Shown one piece after another: positions 19,192-27,795 of a stretch of DNA of 64,000 nt. The DNA comes from Saliterribacillus persicus (GTDB taxonomy: Bacteria > Bacillota > Bacilli > Bacillales > Amphibacillaceae), in contig NZ_QPJJ01000003.1 of NCBI RefSeq assembly GCF_003337485.1, forward strand, positions 124,001-188,000, given 5' to 3'. Position numbers and translations under genes: made by a program. How positions within the stretch are numbered: the stretch's first letter is position 1; every line of letters begins with the position of its first letter. The notes under the pieces were generated by a model that saw only the letters and a program-made list of their open reading frames with translations, searched no databases and was not told the origin of the DNA.

Positions 19192-20916
19192 ATGATACTT
19201 ACAAAATGGTTGAATAAAAGTTTGCGTACAAAGATGCTTACTATGTTTGTTTTTTTAACAATCATTCCTTTAATAGTTGTTAGTTTAATTTCTTATCAAA
19301 AATATTCCAATATAATTCTTGAAAGAGAATATAACTTAGCTGATATTAAAACAGTGCACCTAACAAGAGAAATTGATTTACTCTTTCAAGATTTTTATCG
19401 ATTCACAGAAATTTCAAGATTAGAAATTACTAAAAATTTTTTAGTCAATGACCAGCATACTACCGCTGAGTCAAATGAAATACAAGAAGTATTTGATTTT
19501 TACCGTAGTAGTTATTTAGCAGGAAATCATATTTTTGATTTACAAATCATGAATACGGAGGGAAAAACCATAAGTGATCAACGAGGTATTTACCATCGGG
19601 GAGAAGTAGCAAAAAAACTATTGAAGGAGTCTTGGCAAAATACTCCTAAGCGAAAAATAGAACTAGTAAAGAAAAATGGCTTCCCTGCTCTAGATATTAT
19701 AAAACCCATTTTCAACAATGATAATTCACACATTGGTTGGATCCAGATTACGATTGATACTTCTGCTATTACAGATATCATAAACAACAATCTATTAGGT
19801 GACAATAGCGGATACACCATTTTATCTTCTAACAATACAATACTTTTTCAATCAAAAAATCTTAAAGATATTTCGCCCGATTTCAATTCCGAAAGCCTAT
19901 TTGAACTTGAAAGTGGTAATTTAATAACTGAAAATAGCTTTTACAATTTTAACACATCTCAGTTAACTAACTTTAAAATAGTAGGAGTCGCTGATTTAGA
20001 TGAAATAAACAAGAATACTGCAGAAATAAAAACTTTAATTCTGATTACAGTTATAAGTAGCATATCTTTTGTAATAGGTTTATATTTTTTTATTTCTAAT
20101 AAACTTATACTTCCCATACGTTTATTAAGAGATAAAATGCAACAAGCATCTCAAGGAGATCTTTACGCAAAAGTTAATCCCCATGGCGAAGATGAAGTAG
20201 CTACACTTGGAGATAGTTTTAATCGCATGATAATTAAAATTAGAACACTAATGGATAGAAGTGTCGAAGAGCAAAAGAAATTAAAAGCAGCAGAATTCAG
20301 AAGTATGCAAGCACAAATTAACCCGCATTTTTTATATAATACATTAGATACGATTGTTTGGATGGCTGAATCAAAAGAACATAAGCAAGTTATTGAAATA
20401 ACAAAAGCTTTATCACAATTTTGCAGAGTATCTTTAAGTAAAGGGAAGGACTGGATTTCTATTGAAGAAGAGGTTAGCCATATAGCTAGTTACCTATTTA
20501 TTCAAAAGATTCGATATGAAGATATACTTGATGTGTCTCTCGAGATAAATAAAGATATTTATTCCTTTCAAATAATTAAATTACTTTTACAACCTATCAT
20601 AGAAAATGCAATATATCATGGAATTAAAAATAAGCGTGGGAAGGGATTTCTTCGAATAAAAGGGAATTTTGACAGTAATAATATGATTTATTTTGAAATC
20701 ATCGATAATGGTATCGGAATGACGGAAGACCGTCTAACCTATTTAAAAGAACAATTAAGGAAAGGCGAAGTATTAGATGATGCTAAAAGTGGATTTGGAC
20801 TTGTTAATGTTCAACAACGCTTAAAATTATATTATGGTGAGAGCTTCGGATTAAAGGTTAACAGCTGGTATAAATCAGGAACACGAGTCAGTATTACGAT
20901 ACCAAGGAGGCGATAA
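19192..20916 (+). CDS. YesM-type sensor histidine kinase
   Basis: 574 residues. TM1 (MFVFLTIIPLIVVSLIS), an extracytoplasmic Cache-like domain, TM2 (LILITVISSISFVIGLYFF), HAMP, a His_kinase domain with phospho-acceptor His in QAQINPHFLYNTLDT, and HATPase_c with DNGIGMT and GFGLVN. This is the LytS/YesM family. It is cotranscribed with the MCP-like gene upstream and the YesN-type regulator two bases downstream. It probably controls the divergent ytfQRT-yjfF operon. Confidence 0.92.
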   Translation: MILTKWLNKSLRTKMLTMFVFLTIIPLIVVSLISYQKYSNIILEREYNLADIKTVHLTREIDLLFQDFYRFTEISRLEITKNFLVNDQHTTAESNEIQEVFDFYRSSYLAGNHIFDLQIMNTEGKTISDQRGIYHRGEVAKKLLKESWQNTPKRKIELVKKNGFPALDIIKPIFNNDNSHIGWIQITIDTSAITDIINNNLLGDNSGYTILSSNNTILFQSKNLKDISPDFNSESLFELESGNLITENSFYNFNTSQLTNFKIVGVADLDEINKNTAEIKTLILITVISSISFVIGLYFFISNKLILPIRLLRDKMQQASQGDLYAKVNPHGEDEVATLGDSFNRMIIKIRTLMDRSVEEQKKLKAAEFRSMQAQINPHFLYNTLDTIVWMAESKEHKQVIEITKALSQFCRVSLSKGKDWISIEEEVSHIASYLFIQKIRYEDILDVSLEINKDIYSFQIIKLLLQPIIENAIYHGIKNKRGKGFLRIKGNFDSNNMIYFEIIDNGIGMTEDRLTYLKEQLRKGEVLDDAKSGFGLVNVQQRLKLYYGESFGLKVNSWYKSGTRVSITIPRRR

Positions 20917-20918
20917 AA

Positions 20919-22427
20919 ATGAAAAAAGTATTTTTGGTTGATGATGAGGCTATTATAAGACGAAGCATGGCAAAAAATATAGAATGGGAAAAAGAAGGAT
21001 ATTTCTATTGTGGCGATGCTTCTGATGGTGAAACTGCTCTCCCACTGATTGAAAAACACAAACCAGACATTTTAATTACAGATATCAAGATGCCTTTTAT
21101 GGATGGTTTAGAACTAAGCAGAAAAATTAAAAATATCATGCCAGACATACAGATAATTATTTTAAGTGGCCATGATGAATTTGAATATGCACAAAAAGCT
21201 ATTGAAATTCAAGTTGCCGAATATTGCCTCAAACCAGTGAGTGCAGATGATTTACACAACATTTTACATAAGGTATCAAAGCAAATTGATGTGATCAAAG
21301 CCAAGTACAATAAAAGCATTCCGACGACTGGGAGCCTTGTCAATGAATTATGTTTAAGAATGACTCCTTCCCACCAAATCATTAGTAATGCGAAAGATTT
21401 AGGAGTTGACATTATTGCAAGTTATTACATGGTTGTTGTCGTAGAGTTAGACAATAACAATCAAAAATTATCGGATTTTCTAAAAGAGTATAGCAACTTA
21501 ATTCATAGTAATCATTCGAATTTGATATGCGTAATCAAGCATGATATTGAGCATTTACTTCAAGAAAAAGCTTATGATATAAAAGAAAAATTAACGAAAT
21601 TTGATTCGAAAATCTTTTTTGGAACGGGCACAATAGAGACTAGATTAGATAATATCACGCTATCTTATCACTCAGCATTAGAAGAATTAAGTTATAACAA
21701 AGTAATTCAGAGGAATATTAAAAGTATTTATAGTCAAGATGATCATACATTAAATCAAATAATACTGGGATGTGACAGAAAAAAATTAGTGCATTTTCTC
21801 AAGCTAGGAAAAAGAGATGAAGTAGGAGCATTTATACTCTCTTATACCTCTTTTCTAAATAAAAAAGATCAACTTTCTTCCTTGTTTACTTATTATTTTT
21901 TAATGGATTTCCTTATCACCGTTTATCATTTCATTGAAGAACGGGAGCAAGTTGACAAAAGTATTTGGAAAGAACTCCAACCGTTCAAAAGAAAAATTAA
22001 TCACATCGGAGACTACCAGACGATAAAAAATTTTATGGCAGAAGTTTTAGAAATAATATTTGCATATAAAGATCAAAATGCTAGTAAGTATGGTCTTATT
22101 ATTGAAAAAGTTAAAATTTTCATTGAAGAAAATTATAGTAATCCGTCCATTTCATTGCAAGCAATAGCAAGTGAAGTAAATATCAGCCCCTCATATTTAA
22201 GTAACTTATTTAGTCAAGAAACGGAAAATACTTTAACTGAGTATCTTACTAAAACTCGGATTCATTATGCAAAAGAATTATTATCCAATACGAACTATAA
22301 AACATATGAAATTGCCTATCAGGTGGGGTATAATGACTCTCATTATTTTTGTCATACTTTTAAGAAATTAACTGGTATGACGACAAAGGAATATAAATTA
22401 AAGAAATCAGAAAAAATTAACTTCTAA
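20919..22427 (+). CDS. YesN-type response regulator (REC + AraC HTH)
   Basis: 502 residues. Receiver domain with the acidic pair at residues 8-9 and phospho-acceptor Asp55 (LITDIKMPF), a linker, and a C-terminal AraC DNA-binding domain (ISLQAIASEVNISPSYLSNLF, then QVGYNDSHYFCHTFKK). A GGAGG eight bases ahead of the ATG lies inside the end of the kinase gene. It is expected to be phosphorylated by that kinase and to activate the divergent furanose transporter genes (inference from arrangement). Confidence 0.92.
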   Translation: MKKVFLVDDEAIIRRSMAKNIEWEKEGYFYCGDASDGETALPLIEKHKPDILITDIKMPFMDGLELSRKIKNIMPDIQIIILSGHDEFEYAQKAIEIQVAEYCLKPVSADDLHNILHKVSKQIDVIKAKYNKSIPTTGSLVNELCLRMTPSHQIISNAKDLGVDIIASYYMVVVVELDNNNQKLSDFLKEYSNLIHSNHSNLICVIKHDIEHLLQEKAYDIKEKLTKFDSKIFFGTGTIETRLDNITLSYHSALEELSYNKVIQRNIKSIYSQDDHTLNQIILGCDRKKLVHFLKLGKRDEVGAFILSYTSFLNKKDQLSSLFTYYFLMDFLITVYHFIEEREQVDKSIWKELQPFKRKINHIGDYQTIKNFMAEVLEIIFAYKDQNASKYGLIIEKVKIFIEENYSNPSISLQAIASEVNISPSYLSNLFSQETENTLTEYLTKTRIHYAKELLSNTNYKTYEIAYQVGYNDSHYFCHTFKKLTGMTTKEYKLKKSEKINF

Positions 22428-22459
22428 AATAGATCAAAGGTTACTTATTAAACAAAAAA

Positions 22460-22502
22460 ACTGCACCACCATTCGTTAGATTACTAACAAATGTGGTGCA
22501 GT
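22460..22502 (-). terminator. Terminator of the GH1 operon, possibly bidirectional
   Basis: A 10-bp perfect outer stem (ACTGCACCAC/GTGGTGCAGT) with further inner pairing (GTTAG/CTAAC), followed on the minus strand by a T run. It lies between the convergent response-regulator and GH1 genes. Confidence 0.85.
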
Positions 22503-22520
22503 ACATAGTATATAGAATGA

Positions 22521-23864
22521 TTAATTTTCAAACCAGTTGTTTTCAATGGTTTGTTTAAACCAATAATAACTATCTTTCTTCGTGCGTTCTAATGTACGGT
22601 AGTTAACATGAACAATACCAAACCTTTTGCTGTAACCTTCAGCCCATTCGAAATTATCCATCAACGACCATGTTAAATAACCTTTTACATTCACACCTGA
22701 CTTTATAGCTCCACTTAAAGCAGTTAGATGCTGCTGTAAATAATTAATTCTTCCATCATCTTTCACACGACCATTTTCTGGCTCATCATTATAACAAGAG
22801 CCATTTTCTGTTATATAAATCGGAACCTTTCCATAGCTTTCAGTGATGTGTGTTAATACATTATAAAAACCTTGAGGAAAAATTGGCCACCCGATATCTG
22901 TACGATCGTAATTCATCTCAACCATTTCCCAATCCAATAAACCTTCATTCTCTTTATACCTTGCCACATGACCAGTATAATAATTTATTCCTAAAAAGTC
23001 TATTGGTTGATTGATAGCTTCCATATCACCATCTTCTATAACTAATTCCACACCTTTTTTCTTAAACCAATCTACCATAAAGGAAGGGTATTCCCCTTTA
23101 AAAACTGGATCCATAAACCATTCAACGTACCAAGCTACTTCTCTTTTACAAGCATCAATATCTTCTTGTTGATTACTAAATGGTTCTAACCACGTGGTGT
23201 TTGGTGCAAAACCAATTTCACCTTTAATATTTAAATCTCTGAATTTTTTCACTGTTTCTCCATGAGCTAGGAGTAAGTGATGGGAGATTTGTGTTGCAAG
23301 CTGTAAATCTTGATTTCCAGGTGCATGAACGCCAATATAATTAGATAAAAAGGATATACACCAAGGCTCATTTAATGTAAGCCAGTAATTTATCTTTCCA
23401 GAGAATTCTTTAAACATTGTCTCTGCATAATTAACAAATGCATCAATCGTTTCTCTGTTATTCCAACCACCCTTATCCTGTAAAGCTTGCGGAAGATCCC
23501 AATGATATAACGTACACATTGGCTCAATACCATTTGCTAATAATTCATCAATTAGACGGTGATAGTAATCCAATCCTTTCTGATTCACTTCACCATTACC
23601 TTCAGGGAAGATTCTAGACCATGCCACAGAAAAACGATAAACATCGATTCCAAGCTCTTTCATAATTTGTACGTCTTCCTCGTATCGATGATAACTATTG
23701 CATGCAACATCACCATTGTCGCCATTTAAAACATTGCCTGGAGTCTTTGAGAATGTATCCCAAATCGTTTGACCTCTTCCGTCTTCTTTAGTTGCACCCT
23801 CGATTTGATAAGAAGCTGTTGCAGTTCCCCATTTCATATCTTTTGGAAATTGAATAATTGACAT
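22521..23864 (-). CDS. GH1 beta-glucosidase/beta-mannosidase family enzyme
   Basis: 447 residues, the standard GH1 length, cytoplasmic. Acid/base Glu166 lies in WLTLNEPWC and the nucleophile Glu in YITENGSC near residue 355. The N-terminal FPKDMKWGTATASYQIEGA signature is intact. Non-phosphorylated substrates are likely, since the locus carries an ABC importer rather than a PTS. It is last in a three-gene operon with a CE7 acetyl esterase and an aldo/keto reductase. In a glucomannan locus it would remove terminal beta-linked glucose (or mannose) from short oligosaccharides; the exact specificity cannot be read. Confidence 0.92.
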   Translation of the reverse strand: MSIIQFPKDMKWGTATASYQIEGATKEDGRGQTIWDTFSKTPGNVLNGDNGDVACNSYHRYEEDVQIMKELGIDVYRFSVAWSRIFPEGNGEVNQKGLDYYHRLIDELLANGIEPMCTLYHWDLPQALQDKGGWNNRETIDAFVNYAETMFKEFSGKINYWLTLNEPWCISFLSNYIGVHAPGNQDLQLATQISHHLLLAHGETVKKFRDLNIKGEIGFAPNTTWLEPFSNQQEDIDACKREVAWYVEWFMDPVFKGEYPSFMVDWFKKKGVELVIEDGDMEAINQPIDFLGINYYTGHVARYKENEGLLDWEMVEMNYDRTDIGWPIFPQGFYNVLTHITESYGKVPIYITENGSCYNDEPENGRVKDDGRINYLQQHLTALSGAIKSGVNVKGYLTWSLMDNFEWAEGYSKRFGIVHVNYRTLERTKKDSYYWFKQTIENNWFEN

Positions 23865-23884
23865 GTAAAACCCTCCATTAATTT

Positions 23885-24847
23885 TTATAATATAGTTAAA
23901 AACTTTTTAAACGCATCATCAGCATGATTAGGCAAATGTTCATGCCCAAATTCATAATAAAATGTCATGTTTTTCTTTGATTTAATTTTGTTATAAGCAG
24001 CAAATTGAGTTGAAGGTGGGCAAATGTGATCTCGCATCCCTATAACCCAATCAACACTTCCTTCTATTCGTTCAGACAAATGCTGAATATCAATATAACC
24101 TAAACGACTAAATACTGCTTCTTCCTCTTTATGCGTAGGATCAAAAACTCTAAAATAATATGCTAATTCTTCATATGCAGAATTTTGAACATCCATTTCC
24201 CAGGCTCTTTTGTAGTCTGATAAAAAAGGATACACAGCATAAACATGCTTAACTGATGGCTCTAAAGCTGCAGAAGCAACTGCTAAAGCGCCCCCTTGTG
24301 ATTGTCCGTATGTACCAATTCGATTAGGATCAACCCCATCAATCCTTTTTAAAATGCGTACAGCTTGCACAGCATCTAAGAACACATGTCGATAATAAAG
24401 GTTTTGAGGATCAGTATCAGACAGCCCTCGAATAATATGCCCTCTTAAAGTACCACCAGTTGTAACAAGCGTGTCTTCAGATAGCCCACCCTGACCGCGA
24501 CAATCTAGTGCCAAGACTGTTATACCAGCCTGAGCATATGCTAGTTTGTCTAACCAGTCACCACTATCCACAGAATAGCCATGAAACATGACAATCCCTT
24601 GCCCAGTAGCAATTTCCTTTATAGGTTTAACTAGTTTCGCATGAACTCTTGCTCCACCAACACCGTTAAAATAAAGGTGATAACATTTTGCATACTTCGT
24701 AGAAATATCTTCTTCCACTAATTCATAGTTGGTAGAAATAATATCCAATTCTTCTAATCCACTTTTCCAGAATGAAGAAAAATCATCTGGCTTAGGATTT
24801 TTTCCTTGGTATACTTTTAATTCTTCTAATGATAAATCCACATGCAT
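23885..24847 (-). CDS. CE7 family acetyl esterase (AXE1/cephalosporin-C deacetylase type)
   Basis: 320 residues, alpha/beta-hydrolase, no signal peptide. The CE7 markers are DCRGQGG near residue 115, nucleophile Ser183 in GQSQGG, an Asp in GMRDHICPPST near 272 and the His in GHEHLP near 304. CE7 enzymes form hexamers that admit only small acetylated saccharides, which fits deacetylation of imported oligosaccharides. ATG 24847 has AGGAGG seven bases upstream. It sits 20 bases downstream of the aldo/keto reductase gene. Mannan acetylation makes it a reasonable partner of the GH113/GH2 enzymes nearby. Confidence 0.9.
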   Translation of the reverse strand: MHVDLSLEELKVYQGKNPKPDDFSSFWKSGLEELDIISTNYELVEEDISTKYAKCYHLYFNGVGGARVHAKLVKPIKEIATGQGIVMFHGYSVDSGDWLDKLAYAQAGITVLALDCRGQGGLSEDTLVTTGGTLRGHIIRGLSDTDPQNLYYRHVFLDAVQAVRILKRIDGVDPNRIGTYGQSQGGALAVASAALEPSVKHVYAVYPFLSDYKRAWEMDVQNSAYEELAYYFRVFDPTHKEEEAVFSRLGYIDIQHLSERIEGSVDWVIGMRDHICPPSTQFAAYNKIKSKKNMTFYYEFGHEHLPNHADDAFKKFLTIL

Positions 24848-24866
24848 GGCATTTCCTCCTTTTCTA

Positions 24867-25856
24867 TTAGGCTAGTATTCTATCAATTTTCAATAATTCA
24901 TCGTTTGAAAAAGTTGTGTTATTTAAAGCACCTATGTTTTCATTTAATTGCTCTATATTTCTTACTCCTATAACAACAGAAGAAACCGGTTTCCTTTTGA
25001 GCGCCCATGCTATTGCCAATTGCGCTACAGTTTGATTCCTCTCACTAGCAATTTCCTTTAATTTTAATACTTTTTTTGTTCGCTCTTCTGTTAATTGATC
25101 AGTAGAAATGGAATCAACCTGATCTGCAAGTCTAGAATCGCGAGGAATACCATCCACATATTTTGTTGTTAATAAACCTTGAAATAAGGCTTGATACACA
25201 ACAGCTCCAACACCCATCTCTTCTAATAGTGGAAATAATTCCTGTTCAGGTTCACGTAAAAACATAGAATATTGGGGTTGATGAGCAATAAATGGTATGT
25301 TTTCTTGCTTAAATAATTTAATTACCTCTCTCATCACTGTTACTGGATAATTTGATACACCTGCATATACTGCTTTACCGCTTCTTACAGCCGTTCCTAG
25401 CGCACTAACCGTTTCTTCAAGCGGTGTGTCTGGATCGTATCTGTGTGAATAATAGATATCAACATAATCGAGATCAAGTCTCTTCAAACTCTGATCCAAG
25501 CTTGCAAGCATATATTTTTTAGACCCACCATCTCCATAAGGCCCAGGCCACATATCGTAACCTGCTTTAGTTGCTATAATCATTTCATCACGATATCCAT
25601 TTAACGCTTTCTTTAATATCTGCCCAAATAATTTTTCTGCACTACCATTTGGTTCCCCATAATTGTTTGCTAAGTCAAAATGAGTAATGCCATTATCAAA
25701 TGCTATTTCAATCAATTTTTCAGCTGTTTTGAAGGGGGTTTTTTCACCAAAATTCCGGTAAAGACCTAAGGAAACCGCTGGTAATAACAAACCACTATCT
25801 CCACACCGATTATAAATCATGCTATTATATCTTTTCTCATCTGCTATGTATGTCAT
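24867..25856 (-). CDS. Aldo/keto reductase, YghZ-like
   Basis: 329 residues, a TIM-barrel NADPH-dependent oxidoreductase. The catalytic tetrad is recognisable: Asp61 and Tyr66 (HFDLANNYGEP), Lys in IATKAGYDMWPGPYG and His in YYSHRYD. The WPGPYGDGGSKKY stretch is typical of the YghZ/L-glyceraldehyde 3-phosphate reductase subgroup. GGAGG six bases upstream fixes the start. It is first in the operon ahead of CE7 and GH1. Its role in mannan use is unclear; it may reduce a released sugar or detoxify an aldehyde. A palindrome identical to the operator-like site at 34682-34693 lies inside the gene at 24982-24993. Confidence 0.88.
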   Translation of the reverse strand: MTYIADEKRYNSMIYNRCGDSGLLLPAVSLGLYRNFGEKTPFKTAEKLIEIAFDNGITHFDLANNYGEPNGSAEKLFGQILKKALNGYRDEMIIATKAGYDMWPGPYGDGGSKKYMLASLDQSLKRLDLDYVDIYYSHRYDPDTPLEETVSALGTAVRSGKAVYAGVSNYPVTVMREVIKLFKQENIPFIAHQPQYSMFLREPEQELFPLLEEMGVGAVVYQALFQGLLTTKYVDGIPRDSRLADQVDSISTDQLTEERTKKVLKLKEIASERNQTVAQLAIAWALKRKPVSSVVIGVRNIEQLNENIGALNNTTFSNDELLKIDRILA

Positions 25857-25880
25857 AAGAAACCTCCTGTTGGATATTAG

Positions 25881-25898
25881 GATACCGGTTTCATTATA
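25881..25898 (-). promoter_or_regulatory. Promoter -10 box with GATACCGGTTTC operator-like palindrome
   Basis: Minus-strand TATAAT (25893-25898) is immediately followed by GATACCGGTTTC (25881-25892, written on +). This differs in one base from the palindrome GAAACCGGTTTC at 34682-34693. Placement over the expected transcription start suits a repressor operator. Confidence 0.65.
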
Positions 25899-25908
25899 CC
25901 ATACAGTA

Positions 25909-25924
25909 AGGTTATCGTTAACTT
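25909..25924. promoter_or_regulatory. Operator-like palindrome, motif A copy 1
   Basis: AGGTTATCGTTAACTT (minus strand AAGTTAACGATAACCT) covers the -35 position of the aldo/keto reductase promoter. It is one of five related sites with a central CG, typical of LacI-family operators, in the mannan region. Confidence 0.65.
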
Positions 25925-26112
25925 AAAACAGAAAAATCCCTTCTAAAATATATAATCTCATAGGAATTATATTTTTGCAAACGTTTTATTATGTAACTTT
26001 ATTAAAAAAATTCAATGTATAGTATTTTTTTTAAGATTATGCACCCTCGGCATTAGCTATTTTAAACCTTCACCAAGATTCATTCCCTTATACTTTATAT
26101 GAAATGAAGACA
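25925..26112. other. Non-coding gap, with cre-like sequence
   Basis: AT-rich. TGCAAACGTTTTAT at 25976-25989 resembles a CcpA cre site with an intact left half, about 80 bases upstream of the aldo/keto reductase -10 box. Nothing else is recognisable up to the terminator at 26113. Confidence 0.4.
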
Positions 26113-26156
26113 TCAATAAAAAAACTACAGAAAAGACCTTTATCTCCTCTGTAGTT
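26113..26156 (-). terminator. Terminator after SGNH esterase gene
   Basis: 9-bp stem AACTACAGA/TCTGTAGTT (26123-26131 and 26148-26156) followed on the minus strand by TTTTTTATTG, eight bases after the SGNH stop codon. Confidence 0.85.
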
Positions 26157-26163
26157 ACATATT

Positions 26164-26781
26164 TCATTTTTCTACTTCATTAATCCAAGTCTGGGCCATT
26201 AGCATGTTGCCAGCGCTATTCATATGAACACCATCTGTGGTTAATAGATAGCCACTTTTTTTCTTTAAATAATTGATAAATGCTTCATGAGTTGTAACTC
26301 GAATTGCATCAAATTCTTTTGCAAGCTTTTCTACCACAGCCACGTATGGCTTTAACGCTTGATTTCCCTTAGAGTTAATATCCTCTTCAATAACAGTTGG
26401 ATCCATTAATATAATCGTTGGGTTCAATTCTTGTTTAAGTTTAAGCAAGAGATTACGATATTTTTCTTCAAATTGCTCTGGGTACACCTGTTCAATATTG
26501 GGCTGATCAAGTTGGCGCCATACATCATTTATACCAATTGAAATGGAAACCGTTGTCGGCTTTAAATCCAATACATCTTTTTGCCAGCGATCTTCAAGAT
26601 TAATAATTCTGTCGCCGCCAATTCCACGATTAATAATTTCATAGTTTTTTTCCGGGTAAGTTACTCTTAAATAATCGTGAAGTATTCGAACATATCCTGT
26701 CCCAATTCCTTCTGTATCCTCAAATCTTCCCCACTCTGTAATACTGTCACCAATGAAAACAATTCGATTACCAAAGTCCAT
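26164..26781 (-). CDS. SGNH/GDSL hydrolase (probable carbohydrate deacetylase)
   Basis: 205 residues, one SGNH domain, no signal peptide. Block I is GDSITEW (nucleophile Ser13), block II has RGIGGD (Gly), block III has GINDVW (Asn), and block V is DGVHMN (Asp and His). These small esterases often remove acetyl groups from sugars. ATG 26781 is preferred over an in-frame ATG two codons earlier because of GGAG spacing. It is third in an operon with GH2 beta-mannosidase and GH113 mannanase, so mannan-oligosaccharide deacetylation is the most economical reading; together with the CE7 enzyme there are two cytosolic esterases. Confidence 0.85.
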   Translation of the reverse strand: MDFGNRIVFIGDSITEWGRFEDTEGIGTGYVRILHDYLRVTYPEKNYEIINRGIGGDRIINLEDRWQKDVLDLKPTTVSISIGINDVWRQLDQPNIEQVYPEQFEEKYRNLLLKLKQELNPTIILMDPTVIEEDINSKGNQALKPYVAVVEKLAKEFDAIRVTTHEAFINYLKKKSGYLLTTDGVHMNSAGNMLMAQTWINEVEK

Positions 26782-26796
26782 GAACATTCTCCTCAG

Positions 26797-27777
26797 TTAG
26801 CTTTTTACTAGATTTCGATTTTTATTATACCATTCTTTTACGATTTTCTCTGCTTCTTTACCATATATATCAAAATCGACATCATTCTTCGCTTCTTCTA
26901 GTGGATATAACTTCGTTTTCCAATCCCACCAGAAAAAACCGGCAAACCACGGTTTATCCCAAAAGACTTGGAAAACAGATTGATAGAAATTTGCTTGTTC
27001 TTGTTCATTAAATGGTAATTCCGTATGCATGAAATCCCACGGCATGGTCGCGCACCCCTCTGCACTTCTGCAGCCAATTTCCATAAACAAAATTGGTTTG
27101 TTGTATCGTCTATGAAGCTTTTCTAATTTTTGACTAACTATCTCCCATTCTTTCACCATATTTTCAACTGAATCATTTACCTTTTTTGCAACGGGATAAT
27201 AGGCACTTGTTCCAATAATATCTACGGCATCAAACCATTCTACGCCATCTTCTTTCCCGTGGTTTGCATTATAGATAATCGGTCCTGAATAAGTATTGCG
27301 CACATTCTTTATAACATTTCGCCAGTCAGCAGTTCGCACTTCTGTATTTATCATTTCGCAGCCAACACAGAACATCTCACACTCAAGTTCTTCAGCGAGC
27401 TCTGCATAATGTAAGATGAAATTATTATAAGAATCGAACCATTTCTTCCATTCATCCTCTGCCTCTTCAGCAAAGCCAATACGCGCTCTCCAAATTCCAT
27501 CTTTACAGTTGACTACTGGCTTGAGACAAACCTTTAATCCTAATTTCTTTGCTTGAACGACAGCGAACATTATATCTCGATCTGTCATCGTATTACCATA
27601 ATCAAAATGAATATCAGTAGAATGATATGTATCTTGTAATGCGAAAAAGGAGAGAGCAATCCATTCGCTCCCTGACTCCTTTAATTTTTCTAGTGAGTCT
27701 ATTGCATCTTGTGTCCGGTAGGCCCCTCGGCTTGTATTCCAGCCATAGGTCATGCCTTTAACAAATAATTCTTCCAT
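26797..27777 (-). CDS. GH113 beta-mannanase-like enzyme (copy 1)
   Basis: 326 residues, a (beta/alpha)8 barrel without signal peptide. It resembles GH113 endo-beta-mannanases such as the Alicyclobacillus enzyme. Candidate acid/base Glu141 (FCVGCEM) and nucleophile Glu233 (LFMEIGC) sit at the ends of strands 4 and 7, as in clan GH-A. FVKGMTYGWNTSRGAY at the N-terminus and GFFWWDWKTKLYP near the C-terminus match the paralogue at 30427-31356. It should trim beta-1,4-manno-oligosaccharides in the cytoplasm. It lies between the GH2 and SGNH genes with 15-18 base gaps. Confidence 0.85.
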   Translation of the reverse strand: MEELFVKGMTYGWNTSRGAYRTQDAIDSLEKLKESGSEWIALSFFALQDTYHSTDIHFDYGNTMTDRDIMFAVVQAKKLGLKVCLKPVVNCKDGIWRARIGFAEEAEDEWKKWFDSYNNFILHYAELAEELECEMFCVGCEMINTEVRTADWRNVIKNVRNTYSGPIIYNANHGKEDGVEWFDAVDIIGTSAYYPVAKKVNDSVENMVKEWEIVSQKLEKLHRRYNKPILFMEIGCRSAEGCATMPWDFMHTELPFNEQEQANFYQSVFQVFWDKPWFAGFFWWDWKTKLYPLEEAKNDVDFDIYGKEAEKIVKEWYNKNRNLVKS

Positions 27778-27795
27778 GATAATCTTCCCCCTTTA

